Origin: an uncultured Dehalococcoidia bacterium
GTDB taxonomy: Bacteria > Chloroflexota > Dehalococcoidia > Lucifugimonadales > Lucifugimonadaceae
NCBI GenBank assembly: GCA_913048295.1
Contig: CAJWWK010000002.1
Location: forward strand, 1 to 64,000
Reading direction: 5' to 3'
DNA length: 64,000 nt
Below the pieces are notes generated by a model. The model searched no databases. It was not told where the DNA came from and saw only the letters and a program-made list of their open reading frames with translations. How positions within the stretch are numbered: the stretch's first letter is position 1; the number at the start of each line of letters is the position of its first letter. Shown here one piece after another: positions 9,135 to 18,570 of the stretch. The translations under genes and the position numbers were made by a program.

Positions 9135-10109
9135 GTGGCAACTTCTAAAAACCAGTACGCACTTGCTGGCGATATCGGCGGCACCAACATACGCGCTGCC
9201 CTGGTCGATTCCGAAGGCCGAATAACCGGGCGCGGGTCGATCGACACGCTGCCCGAGCGGGGCATCGACGACGCGAGCGAACGCCTGGCACGGTTACTGA
9301 AAGCCGCCCGTGCAACCGCACCGAGCGGAGCCGTGATCGCCGGCGTGGGCGTTTCGACCGCGGGTCCGATACGGCCTGCAACCGGGACCTACAACCACCC
9401 GCCGAACCTGCCCGGTTGGAACGGCAAAACGATGAAGCCCTCGCTTTCCGAATCCATGGGTGTTCCTGTTTGGGTCGGACACGATGCCACCCTGGCCGCA
9501 CTCGCCGAAACTCGTTTTGGTGACCACGTCGGGGCCGAGAATCTGATCTACGTAACGATAAGCACGGGGGTCGGCGGCGGCATCATTGCCAATAGCGAAA
9601 TGGTCACCGGGGCATCGGGCGGCGCTGGCGAAGTCGGTCACCTGCCGATACGCACAGGAGCCTACGGCTGCAATGTCGGCTGCGACGGTTGTTTCGAGGG
9701 CAATGCGTCCGGTCCCGCCATCGCCCGCATTGCCAGGGACATGTTCACAGGTAAGGGACCACTGGCCGAACTTTGCGGTGGCGATCCGGCAAATATCACC
9801 TCGCGCATGGTGTTCGATGCCGCAGATTCCGGCGACCCGGTGGCCCAACAAGTGGTCGATCTGACCATCGACAACGTCAGCATCGGGCTGGCCGCCCTGA
9901 TAAACGTCTTCAATCCGGAAGCGCTCGTTATCGGCGGGGGCGTCGTCCAGGGGCTGCAACGCCATTGGGAGAAATTACAAAAAACCGTGGTCGAGAAGGC
10001 ACTCCCCGGTTATGGAGACACCACCCCGCTGACAGCCACCCGGCTCGGCGATGATGTGAGCCTGCTCGGTGCCGCCCAGCTGGCGTTCCGTGAAGCCCGC
10101 AGAATCTGA
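9135..10109 (+). CDS. ROK-family sugar kinase (glucokinase-like)
   Basis: The protein begins, after a short leader, with the phosphate-binding 'GDIGGTNIRA' (residues 12-21). It continues with 'GVGVSTAGPI', the catalytic-Asp block 'VGHDATLAAL', and the ROK signature 'GEVGHLPIRTGAYGCNVGCDGCFEG' region carrying the zinc-binding His and Cys cluster. A second Gly-rich block is 'LVIGGGV'. Family members phosphorylate glucose or N-acetyl sugars with ATP in the cytoplasm. The ORF track opens at 8856, inside the divergent gene. I chose the GTG at 9135, giving 324 aa, because that matches the family length and the P-loop position. Confidence 0.88.
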   Translation: MATSKNQYALAGDIGGTNIRAALVDSEGRITGRGSIDTLPERGIDDASERLARLLKAARATAPSGAVIAGVGVSTAGPIRPATGTYNHPPNLPGWNGKTMKPSLSESMGVPVWVGHDATLAALAETRFGDHVGAENLIYVTISTGVGGGIIANSEMVTGASGGAGEVGHLPIRTGAYGCNVGCDGCFEGNASGPAIARIARDMFTGKGPLAELCGGDPANITSRMVFDAADSGDPVAQQVVDLTIDNVSIGLAALINVFNPEALVIGGGVVQGLQRHWEKLQKTVVEKALPGYGDTTPLTATRLGDDVSLLGAAQLAFREARRI

Positions 10110-10276
10110 CAGTAGTTCAACTCACGAAATCTCCCCGCCGGTAAAGCCGTCCCGAAGGTACCAGGGTGATTCCATCTGCGTCGGAACAGGTGCAAGAAAC
10201 CGGGATTATCGTAGTTCATACCCAGTTGAATTGACCTCGGCTCGACAGCCGAACGGGCGGTCAAGCCAGGAGCGGG

Positions 10277-11458
10277 ATGAACAGGCTGATATTGACGTGT
10301 CTGATCACGTCGGCTCTGATCACGGCATGCGCACAAACAGTACCGCTGACGAGGTCTACCGCATGCGACCAACTTCACGAAACGCTGCTTGAGGCCGGGT
10401 CCCGTGGTGCCGATCTTGCTTACCTGGAAGCCCAGACGCTCGGCCGAGAAGAACTGTGCATTTCGTCCCTGTCTCAGGTCATAAATTCGCTAGGTCAAGA
10501 CGAAACCATCGTGGTCGCAACCGAGGCCATGCGGGTCGAACTGCCAACCGAATTGGCCGCAACGCAGTCGACTCTACTGCCAGTCGAAACCGTTGAACCA
10601 ACGGCACTCCCCGTCCAGACCCGTTCTGCGCCCGCGGGCACGTCCGGGGCATTCCCGGCTGCTGACGGCGATGCTCCAGAAATTTCCGCCAAAATTGAAC
10701 TTCCCAGCGGCAATACGAACACCTCCAACGATTTCTCGCTACTGGATGCGCCACTTTCGGAGCCGGTGATTATCCTCGCACCATCGCCATCTCCCGATCC
10801 CACTCCATTCCCGACACCCAGTCCCACCGTCGAGCACGCTCCTTCTGCGATTCCCACGCCAATATCCAGTACGGCACCATCCATTACACCGGAACCCACT
10901 CCATCTCCGACCAGGACCCCGCTGCCCACGTCAACACCCGTTGTTCCCATAACAACTGCTCCGATCCTCGACGTCCAGATGATGCTCGTTCCGCCCGTCG
11001 ATGTCGTCATGGAAGGTGAATCTCCCATTTCAGTCCAACTGGGCGAGGTAGTCGCTGATTTCACGCTGACTGCATCCGTGTATTCAGCCCATGGCAGTGA
11101 CCGGGGGATCTGGTCCTGGGGCCTTGACCTGGCGACCGACTCTGGAACTGAGTCTGTGTTCATCAGATCGGACTCCAGTATCGGCTTTGTAAACGCAGAT
11201 TCAGTCACCGACATCACTCCGTACGTATTTTCCGTCGACGACACCCAGAATTCTAAGAACGACTTCAGAATTGATACCTGGAACGGCATTACGACGCTTT
11301 ACGTCAATGGCGCCAGGGCCGTCAGCTTCAAGGGCCTGTGGGGCGAGGCCGGGACGCTGTGCCTGGGCACCAACTATCCTGGAAGCGCACTGGCACAGGG
11401 ATTCGCCCTACGAACCGAGGATGCCACCGTAAAGACAACTGCGCTCGTCGTGAACTGA
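10277..11458 (+). CDS. Lipoprotein with Thr/Pro linker and beta-sandwich-like C-terminal domain
   Basis: The 393-aa product has a short signal peptide ending in the lipobox 'LITAC' (Cys at about residue 18), so it should be a lipid-anchored surface protein. Residues 20-80 form a small Cys-containing region. About residues 85-235 are low-complexity Thr/Pro/Ser, with 'PSPSPDPTPFPTP'-type repeats. Residues 245-393 form a compact domain with 'GIWSWGLDLAT', 'DFRIDTWNGITTLYVNG' and 'GTLCLGTNYPG', reminiscent of concanavalin/LamG-like sandwiches. The ligand is unknown. The linker type recurs in the lipoproteins near 24.0, 29.3 and 63.7 kb. Confidence 0.7.
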   Translation: MNRLILTCLITSALITACAQTVPLTRSTACDQLHETLLEAGSRGADLAYLEAQTLGREELCISSLSQVINSLGQDETIVVATEAMRVELPTELAATQSTLLPVETVEPTALPVQTRSAPAGTSGAFPAADGDAPEISAKIELPSGNTNTSNDFSLLDAPLSEPVIILAPSPSPDPTPFPTPSPTVEHAPSAIPTPISSTAPSITPEPTPSPTRTPLPTSTPVVPITTAPILDVQMMLVPPVDVVMEGESPISVQLGEVVADFTLTASVYSAHGSDRGIWSWGLDLATDSGTESVFIRSDSSIGFVNADSVTDITPYVFSVDDTQNSKNDFRIDTWNGITTLYVNGARAVSFKGLWGEAGTLCLGTNYPGSALAQGFALRTEDATVKTTALVVN

Positions 11459-11640
11459 ACACTCGATGTCGAGGTGATGTCCGATCAGGAAACGTCGCTA
11501 GCAGTGCCTACTGAACGATTCGAAAAAATAAGCGGACAGTTCGAAACCCCGTTCGTTGTTTCTAATTTCGGGCTGTGGAACAACTAGCCTCAACCCGACC
11601 GAACCGCATCAAAACAAGGACAGCAAACCCAAAGAGCGAA

Positions 11641-12792
11641 CTAAATGTTCTCCTCGTGGTCCCACGGATCTTCCGGCGGAAGGTCGATATCGAACGGGTC
11701 GCCGCGGTCCAGCCCAAGCTCTTCGGCTTCTTCAGTAATACCGGTTCCGAAATCGTCGACCTCGCTCGGATCGGGGAGGTTCGCCCAGCCCTCGATCTCA
11801 GCGGGCTCATACCCTTCCGTGTCAATACCCGGTAGCGTATCGCCAGCCCCGAACATCGCCCGGGCCATCTCCTGGGTCACGACCTCGTCGAGGTCCTCTT
11901 CCTCTTTCATCGTCTCAAGTGCCTGCCGGACCAGTTCTACAACCCGCGGTTCAGAGCTGATGAGTCGCAACTCCAGCATATTTTTCGCGACATCTCCGCC
12001 GATACGCTCAACCGCCGAAATCGCGGCCAGCTGAACGGTAAGGTCCTCATCGTCTAACGGCCCCTCGAGCGCACGCAGATGAGGTTCGCCTCCCAACTCA
12101 CCGATCGCCATCGTCGCCTCGTACCGGACCGAAACCAGGTCGTGTTCCAGGTCCTCAACAACCCGGTCCGCCCATTTGGGATCTGAAGTGCGGCCCATCG
12201 CGTAGATGCTGCTCTGTCGGGCTGATACATCCCCCGACGACCAGGCCACCTCGACATAAGGTGCGAGGCGGTCGCCACCGAATACCGATACCGCTTCCAG
12301 CGCTTTGAGTTTCACGGCATCCAGTTCGTCGTCGTTTTCGAGGACCCCGAACAACTCGTCAGAGATTGATTTCTCATCTCTTGGTGCGAGCTTGCCTGCC
12401 TGTGCCAACGACGACAGGAAGGCGAGCGACTCCGCAGCGGCTGCGCGGACCACGGGTGATGAATCACCCCTCATCATCTGGCAAAACGGTCTTATCAGCG
12501 ATCTGTCGTCGCTCGTGTCCAATCCGCTGAGGGAGCTCAATCGCACCTGGGCACTCGCGTGGATCAATCCCTGCTTGTAGATCGACTCGAACTCAACATC
12601 AGGCTGTTCTTCACACAGCGTCACCAGGCGTTTGACAAGTTCAAGCACGCGCTCGTCCGACCATTCCAACCACAGCTGGCCAAACTCTTCGGCCTCGGGA
12701 TTCGTCAATCCCGAAAGCCCGGGTAACGACGCGTAGTTCAGCGGGGCATCATCGTCTTCAGGGAGAGCGTTGAGAAACTCATCCAGTCCCAT
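11641..12792 (-). CDS. HEAT-repeat protein
   Basis: The 383-aa protein is built of tandem helical repeats of about 30-35 residues over residues 40-290, for example 'VSVRYEATMAIGELGG' and 'LTVQLAAISAVERIGG'. These fit HEAT or PBS-lyase HEAT-like repeats that act as protein scaffolds. The C-terminal 80 residues are strongly acidic and probably disordered, ending in 'PPEDPWDHEENI'. No signal peptide or membrane segment is visible. It lies 39 nt downstream of the pmbA-like gene on the same strand and may be co-transcribed with the tldD/pmbA pair. The partner is unknown. Confidence 0.75.
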   Translation of the reverse strand: MGLDEFLNALPEDDDAPLNYASLPGLSGLTNPEAEEFGQLWLEWSDERVLELVKRLVTLCEEQPDVEFESIYKQGLIHASAQVRLSSLSGLDTSDDRSLIRPFCQMMRGDSSPVVRAAAAESLAFLSSLAQAGKLAPRDEKSISDELFGVLENDDELDAVKLKALEAVSVFGGDRLAPYVEVAWSSGDVSARQSSIYAMGRTSDPKWADRVVEDLEHDLVSVRYEATMAIGELGGEPHLRALEGPLDDEDLTVQLAAISAVERIGGDVAKNMLELRLISSEPRVVELVRQALETMKEEEDLDEVVTQEMARAMFGAGDTLPGIDTEGYEPAEIEGWANLPDPSEVDDFGTGITEEAEELGLDRGDPFDIDLPPEDPWDHEENI

Positions 12793-12831
12793 TACTGCGC
12801 TCCGTCTGTGAATCCCGGCCGATATTCGACC

Positions 12832-14154
12832 CTATTCGTCTTTCGCCGCCACTTCAACTCTGAGGCATTTTAGAGCCGGGGACCGCATCGATCCGAACAC
12901 CCATTCCGCCGAATCGGACACCTGCTCTACCTGCGAAAGTACTTTGTAGACATTGCCCGAGATCATCGTATCTTTCACCCGGCCAACGATTTCACCGTTC
13001 GCAACCCTGTATCCAAGCGATACGTTGGCACGAAAATCTCCGCCGAGTTCGTTGCCCTGACCAGCGCCGAGCAGAGCCTCGACTACCAGTCCGTCCTTCA
13101 CACCGGCGATCATCTCGTCAAAGTCAGTATTGCCCGCAGCAATATCGATCACCGATGTACCAGGCGAAGGTGAACTCGCCAGCCCACGACCTGCTGCACC
13201 CGTCGAAGTCTTTCCGAGCTGACCCGCCGTTTGCAAATCCAGTAGAGGCGCACCCGCAACACCGCGATCGATCAGAGCGTGCTTGCGGCTCGCCACGCCC
13301 TCGTCATCGAACGGGCGGCTGCCACTTGCACCGGGTATAAGCGGATCGTCGAAAATGGATATCCGTTCGTCGACTATCCGCTCACCCCATCGGTCGGCAA
13401 GTGGCGAGGAACCGTTGGCCACGTTCTTGCCGTTGAACCCCGAAACCAGCGGGTGAAGCAGAGTTGCGCTGACGCCGCGCGGGGTGAATATCACGGGCAG
13501 ATCACCGGTGTTCGAGGTTGGCTGCGCCATGTTCGTGGCCCACCGAAGCGATCTCCGGACCGTCTGAAGAAGGCGGTCCAAATCGCTTTCACCGAACAGC
13601 CTGCTGGACCCGTACCCGGCCCAGACATTCAGCATGTCGGTGCCGCGAATCAACTGCGCTCCGATATAGCAGTAGTAACTGGTCTGCTCATACTCGGCGT
13701 CGACCCCGGCTGAATTCATGATCCGCCCACGGCCGGTAGACCACCCGACGCTGGCATCGCACAGCAACTCGGGCCATTCGTCCAGCAACCGCTCGATCAG
13801 GCCCTGTCCGGTGTCGATCATCGACTGCTGCGAAACCTGCGGGATGGCGGGGTCGAACGTATCAACATCCGGATACTCCGAGGGAGCGGGAAAATCGAAC
13901 GACGCCTCCGATCCAAACGGGGCTACCGATCCTGCCCGGTCCACCAGTTCACCTTCGCGGTCCGCATCGGTCGTAGATGAAAACCCGATGTGTCCCTGGT
14001 CGATCACCCGCAGCGCAACGCCAGAAGTATCACGCCGCATTATCTCCTTCAGCCGGTTCGCCTCGAACGAAACCGGGTGGCTCTCCGATTCAACGCGGTA
14101 AACCTCGGCCTGGTCGAATTTCGCCGAAGCAGCATCCAGCAACGATTCGCTCAA
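12832..14154 (-). CDS. pmbA: PmbA/TldD-family metalloprotease subunit (PmbA/TldE-like)
   Basis: The protein is the second member of the TldD/PmbA pair, which in other bacteria forms a heterodimeric zinc protease processing small peptides and modified peptides. Recognisable parts are the N-terminal 'DQAEVYRVESESHPVSFEANRLKEI' region, 'VIFTPRGVSATLL' and the C-terminal 'GVKDGLVVEALLGAGQGNELGG'. The HExxxH site is absent here, as expected of the PmbA partner. The ORF track opens at 14298 inside tldD. A TTG at 14154 is preceded by AGAGGA with good spacing and gives 440 aa, the normal family size. Its start lies about 50 nt after the tldD stop. Confidence 0.88.
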   Translation of the reverse strand: MSESLLDAASAKFDQAEVYRVESESHPVSFEANRLKEIMRRDTSGVALRVIDQGHIGFSSTTDADREGELVDRAGSVAPFGSEASFDFPAPSEYPDVDTFDPAIPQVSQQSMIDTGQGLIERLLDEWPELLCDASVGWSTGRGRIMNSAGVDAEYEQTSYYCYIGAQLIRGTDMLNVWAGYGSSRLFGESDLDRLLQTVRRSLRWATNMAQPTSNTGDLPVIFTPRGVSATLLHPLVSGFNGKNVANGSSPLADRWGERIVDERISIFDDPLIPGASGSRPFDDEGVASRKHALIDRGVAGAPLLDLQTAGQLGKTSTGAAGRGLASSPSPGTSVIDIAAGNTDFDEMIAGVKDGLVVEALLGAGQGNELGGDFRANVSLGYRVANGEIVGRVKDTMISGNVYKVLSQVEQVSDSAEWVFGSMRSPALKCLRVEVAAKDE

Positions 14155-14203
14155 TCGATTTCCTCTAGAAATAACTGCTTGACAATGTCGACCATTCGCC
14201 CGT

Positions 14204-15574
14204 TCACGCTCCTGAAATAAGGCATTTTTGAATGCGAATGTGCGGACTTCCGTTCGACACCGGTAGCGGCATCTGACCACCCTTGCCGCAACCGCCACCC
14301 TGGTTCATCCCGAGATCGTTGCCCACACCGTCCAGGTTCTTGAGCGTCTCGAAAAGGTTCCCTGTCAGCATTACCGGCCGAATAGCTTCCTGTATTTCTC
14401 CGTTGCGGATCATGTATGCCTCGCCCGACGAAAACGTAAACATCTCGTGCTGGGTCATCCCGCCGTACCAGTTGCGGACGTAAACACCATCGTCCACGCC
14501 TTCCAGCAGGTCTTCGAGTGTCGCCTCTCCAGCCTCAATGATCGTATTCGTCATACGGACGATCGGTGGGAAGTTGTATCCAATTGCACGGGCGTTGCCC
14601 GTTGGCTTCTCCCCCATCTTTGCCGCGGTCTCGCGTGAATGAAGCCGTCCGACAAGCTCCCCCTCGCGAACCAGTGCAGTCCGCGTCGCGGGTGTACCCT
14701 CTTCGTCGTATTTGAAACTCCCCCGTAAACCGGGAATCGCAGCGCTATCGGTGAAATTCAGGTGTTTGCCACCAAACTTGCGGCCCATATACATGATCTC
14801 GCGGAGTTTCTCATTCTCGTAGACGTTGTCACCTTCAGACAGGTGCCCAAATGCCTCGTGAACAAATACACCTGCCAGTACCGGATCGAGGATCACCGTT
14901 CGTTCGCTGCCGTCAATCGATTTCGCTGTTAGCAGGCCTACGGCACGCTTCGCCGCGTCAACTACGTCGTCATCGAGATCGCGTACAACGTCATAATCGC
15001 CCTGTGAGCCGAGACTGAATCCTGCCTGCTGCACGTCTGAACCGTCACGGGCCTGCGCAGAAATGCGCGAAATAACATGCACCTGCTGTTGCTCGATATA
15101 CGAACCGTCGGTGTTGCCAAAAAAAGTCTTGCGGGAAGTATCGCCGTAAACGATATCGGCGCTGTTGATTCCATCGACCGACCACACGAGGTCGTTGTAG
15201 TGGTCCATCAGCCGTTTCTTTTCGTCAAGAGAAATTTCGGCCGGGTCGTTCACTATGTGTGCCGGAACAACATCGACGTTCGGCTCCACCTCGCCAAGTT
15301 CTGTCTTCGCCCCGCCAACCGCTGCCGCCTGGGCAACCGCTTCGGCTACTTTTGAGTCGAGATCATCAAGGCTGTTGAAGCTCGCGAACCCCCACCCGCC
15401 GTTACGGACGGCCCGCACGTTTCCGCCGAGACCGCTGGTTTGCGCAATCGTGTCGAGAGACTTGCCTCGATAGGTCAGTCGTGTGTTATCGGTCTCTTCA
15501 AACCTAATTTCGCAGTAGTCGGCCCTCCTGCCTGAAACACGGAGTGCGCTATCTATATCGTCACGATATTTCAC
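14204..15574 (-). CDS. tldD: TldD-family zinc metalloprotease
   Basis: The 456-aa product is the catalytic member of the TldD/TldE protease. It carries the 'HEAFGH' (HExxxH) zinc motif near residue 240, followed by 'SEGDNVYEN'. The C-terminal Cys-containing block 'GNDLGMNQGGGCGKGGQ' is where TldD supplies a further zinc ligand. Family members degrade or trim unfolded and leader peptides in the cytoplasm. It is immediately upstream of the pmbA-like gene on the same strand, the conserved arrangement. Length and start are normal for the family. Confidence 0.92.
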   Translation of the reverse strand: MKYRDDIDSALRVSGRRADYCEIRFEETDNTRLTYRGKSLDTIAQTSGLGGNVRAVRNGGWGFASFNSLDDLDSKVAEAVAQAAAVGGAKTELGEVEPNVDVVPAHIVNDPAEISLDEKKRLMDHYNDLVWSVDGINSADIVYGDTSRKTFFGNTDGSYIEQQQVHVISRISAQARDGSDVQQAGFSLGSQGDYDVVRDLDDDVVDAAKRAVGLLTAKSIDGSERTVILDPVLAGVFVHEAFGHLSEGDNVYENEKLREIMYMGRKFGGKHLNFTDSAAIPGLRGSFKYDEEGTPATRTALVREGELVGRLHSRETAAKMGEKPTGNARAIGYNFPPIVRMTNTIIEAGEATLEDLLEGVDDGVYVRNWYGGMTQHEMFTFSSGEAYMIRNGEIQEAIRPVMLTGNLFETLKNLDGVGNDLGMNQGGGCGKGGQMPLPVSNGSPHIRIQKCLISGA

Positions 15575-15728
15575 GTAATTTCCGAGCCTTTATCTAGGTC
15601 GTGTGCACGATGCCAGCCGGATGCATCTTGCCGCATCGACGGGCAACCCGAGAACAGACCGACAATACTAGCAACGCAATTCACATTGCCGCACTACCCA
15701 AGTCAGTCGCGTTCCATAAGCGGGCCGT

Positions 15729-17225
15729 TTGATGGTGACACCGCAACCGGTTGACGGTGATAATCCAACGACGGACCTGCGGGATGCCCCGAACAGCAGG
15801 CCGGACCAAGATACTGCCCAGATGAAACTCTCCTACCGGGACGCAATATCTCAGCTACTTTCGCTCGCCGATTTCGAGAGGAAATCGCGCGCCGGTGATC
15901 CACCCGATTTTCACCTCAAAAGGATCGAACGCCTGCTCGGGTATATCGGAAACCCCCACATTGGACAGAAATACGTCCACGTCGCGGGAAGTAAGGGCAA
16001 AGGCAGCACATCTGCATTGATCGCCTGGCCACTTGCCGCCAGCGGGTACAAGACTGGCCTGTTCAGTTCTCCATCGATACACCGAATTACAGAGCGCATC
16101 CGCATTAATGGAGAATCGATTAGCGAAGGCGAATTTGCGCGAATCGTTGAAACGCTCTGGCCCGCCGTTGAGCGGGTAACCGCCGATGGCGATATCGGAG
16201 TGGTATCGGTATTTGAACTCGAAACGGCGATGGCGCTCCATCATTTCACTGAACAGGGAACAGATATCAACGTGATCGAAGTCGGCCTGGGTGGCAGGCT
16301 CGATTCGACCAACATCGTTACGCCCGTCGTTTCCGTAATCACTCCAATCAGTCTCGATCACGTAGCCGTGCTGGGCGACACAATCGGGAAAATTGCAGGT
16401 GAAAAAGCCGGAATCATCAAGCGGGGAATCCCAGTAGTCTCATCGCCTCAAGTGCCGGATGCCGACACTGTGATACGGGCTACTGCGAGCGCTAACAACA
16501 GCGAACTAATCGAAAGTCACAACGCCGTGCCAATCCTGAATTCCACGGACCACGGAATGGATGGCGTCGAGCTCGAGTTGGGCGTCGATGGACGGTCGCT
16601 CGATACCCGGCTCCACCTGCTCGGCACTCACCAAATAGACAACACTCGCACCGCGGTCGCAGTACTTCGACAACTGATAAACAGCGGTATGCCAATTGAT
16701 TTGGGTGCGATTGGCGAAGGCATATCCGCGGTAAAGTGGCCCGCCCGGAACCAGCTGGTGAACCGACATCCAAACCCCGTATTCGTCGACGGGGCCCACA
16801 ACGGGGCATCTGCTAAAGCCTTCCGTAAAACCGTTGAACAACTGTTCCCCGACCGCGGCGGCGTTGTCTTAATACTCGGCACAGTGCGTGGCCACGACCC
16901 GTCAGCGGTGGCGCGCGAACTGGCACCGCTAAAACCCAGAATCGTCGTCACTGAATCAAGACATCCAAAAAGTCTTAGGGGAACTGAACTGGCAAAGGCG
17001 CTAAGTGAATGTAAAATTACTGTCAGTTCCACAACCACCAGCACGCAATTGGCCCTCAATCATGCTCGCGTACTGGCAGGGGATGGTGATGTGATTCTTG
17101 CAACAGGTTCGCTGTTTGTGGCGGCAGAGATAATCGAAATCGAGCACGGCATTGAACCCGAGTTGTACCCCGATATCAAACTCCCGTCCCGGCGCTCTTT
17201 AAGTCCGGCAGCACAGCAGAATTAG
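15729..17225 (+). CDS. folC: Folylpolyglutamate synthase / dihydrofolate synthase
   Basis: The protein is a Mur-ligase-family enzyme that adds glutamate to dihydropteroate or reduced folates using ATP in the cytoplasm. The P-loop 'AGSKGKGST' lies near residue 83 of the longest reading, followed by 'FSSPSIHRITERI', 'EVGLGGRLDSTN', 'PISLDHVAVLG' and 'FVDGAHN'. All are standard FolC blocks. The ORF from 15729 gives 498 aa. The internal ATG at 15822 gives 467 aa, closer to the usual length, so the first 31 residues may be untranslated. The gene is 20 nt upstream of fabF and probably shares its transcript. Confidence 0.92.
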   Translation: MMVTPQPVDGDNPTTDLRDAPNSRPDQDTAQMKLSYRDAISQLLSLADFERKSRAGDPPDFHLKRIERLLGYIGNPHIGQKYVHVAGSKGKGSTSALIAWPLAASGYKTGLFSSPSIHRITERIRINGESISEGEFARIVETLWPAVERVTADGDIGVVSVFELETAMALHHFTEQGTDINVIEVGLGGRLDSTNIVTPVVSVITPISLDHVAVLGDTIGKIAGEKAGIIKRGIPVVSSPQVPDADTVIRATASANNSELIESHNAVPILNSTDHGMDGVELELGVDGRSLDTRLHLLGTHQIDNTRTAVAVLRQLINSGMPIDLGAIGEGISAVKWPARNQLVNRHPNPVFVDGAHNGASAKAFRKTVEQLFPDRGGVVLILGTVRGHDPSAVARELAPLKPRIVVTESRHPKSLRGTELAKALSECKITVSSTTTSTQLALNHARVLAGDGDVILATGSLFVAAEIIEIEHGIEPELYPDIKLPSRRSLSPAAQQN

Positions 17226-17245
17226 TCCTGAATTAAAACTGATAG

Positions 17246-18499
17246 ATGACAAACAACAACGAAAATCGAGTGGTAATCACGGGCATGGGCGCAATCACGT
17301 GCCTCGGAAACTCGGTCGACGAGTTCTGGACCGGTCTGAAAAACGGGAAATCGGGCATCCGGGAAATCAGCCTGGTCAGCCCCGGCGGCTTCCCGTGCAG
17401 GGTTTCAGGAGAGGTGCGCGACTTCGATACCGCGGAGTATATGGACCGCAAAGAATCCCGCAGAATGGCCCGCTTCTCGCAATTCGCCGTTGCCGCTGCG
17501 CACCAGGCGGTTAAAGATTCGGGGTTGGATCTCGAGAACGAAGACCTCGACCGCATCGGAGTTCTGATCGGGAGCGGCTCCGGCGGGTTGCCTGAAACCG
17601 ACCAGCAGGCCGAAATACGCGTGACCCGGGGCGTAAACCGCATGAGCCCCTATTACATCCCGATGATGCTGGTAAACATGGCCGCCGCCAACATCTCGCA
17701 CACGTTCAACCTGACCGGCTACACCAATACCTGTGTAACCGCCTGCGCTGCCAGTACCCAGGCCATCGGTGAAGCCTCTGAAATAATTCGCCGCGGTGGT
17801 GCAGATGTGATCGTGACGGGGGGAACCGAAGCCGGTATTTGTGAAATCGGAATGGGCGGGTTTAGCACGATGCGAGCCCTCACCACATGGACCGGTGATC
17901 CAGTGAAGGCAAGCCGCCCATTCGACTCAGGCCGCGACGGTTTTGCACCCTCCGAGGGCAGCGGCATTCTCATAATGGAAAGTCTCCAGCACGCGACGGC
18001 CAGGGGAGCGCAGATCTACGCCGAAATCGGCGGCTGGGGCGTTTCAGCTGACGCCTATCACCTGGTGCAACCGCATCCGGAAGGTATCGGTGCCGCTAAA
18101 GCGATGCAACGGGCGCTCGACAGCGCCGGGGTCAGCCTCGACGAGATCGACTACATCAATGCACACGGCACCTCGACACCCATCAATGACAAGTCGGAAA
18201 CGATCGCGATCAAACGCGTCTTCGGCGAGAAGGCCTACAACATCCCGATAAACTCGACCAAGTCGATGGTCGGACACTCTCTGGGCGCTTCAGGTGCGCT
18301 AGAAGCCATCGTTTGCATCAACAGCATCAACGATAGGATCATGCACCCAACGATCAACCAGGAAGAGGCAGACCCGGATTGCGACCTTGATTACGTTCCG
18401 AATGTCGCCCGGGAAGCAGATCTCGACGTAGTCATGTCCAACAGTTTTGGTTTCGGCGGGCAGAACGCCGCGCTGGTTATCAAGAGGTTTGCCGACTGA
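17246..18499 (+). CDS. fabF: Beta-ketoacyl-ACP synthase II
   Basis: The 417-aa product is a full-length KAS II condensing enzyme that elongates acyl-ACP with malonyl-ACP in type II fatty-acid synthesis. The Cys-His-His triad is visible: Cys in 'TACAASTQA' near residue 170, His in 'INAHGTSTP' near 310, and His in 'VGHSLGASG' near 345. The N-terminal 'RVVITGMGAITCLG' and the Gly-rich 'NSFGFGGQNA' C-terminus are typical. It follows folC by 20 nt. No acpP, fabG or fabD gene lies beside it in this window. Confidence 0.95.
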   Translation: MTNNNENRVVITGMGAITCLGNSVDEFWTGLKNGKSGIREISLVSPGGFPCRVSGEVRDFDTAEYMDRKESRRMARFSQFAVAAAHQAVKDSGLDLENEDLDRIGVLIGSGSGGLPETDQQAEIRVTRGVNRMSPYYIPMMLVNMAAANISHTFNLTGYTNTCVTACAASTQAIGEASEIIRRGGADVIVTGGTEAGICEIGMGGFSTMRALTTWTGDPVKASRPFDSGRDGFAPSEGSGILIMESLQHATARGAQIYAEIGGWGVSADAYHLVQPHPEGIGAAKAMQRALDSAGVSLDEIDYINAHGTSTPINDKSETIAIKRVFGEKAYNIPINSTKSMVGHSLGASGALEAIVCINSINDRIMHPTINQEEADPDCDLDYVPNVAREADLDVVMSNSFGFGGQNAALVIKRFAD

Positions 18500-18570
18500 G
18501 AATGCACCGCCCGTGGGGTCTGGATTTGATCTCGAGACGACAGCAGGAATTTACTGGCGGCCGACCGTAC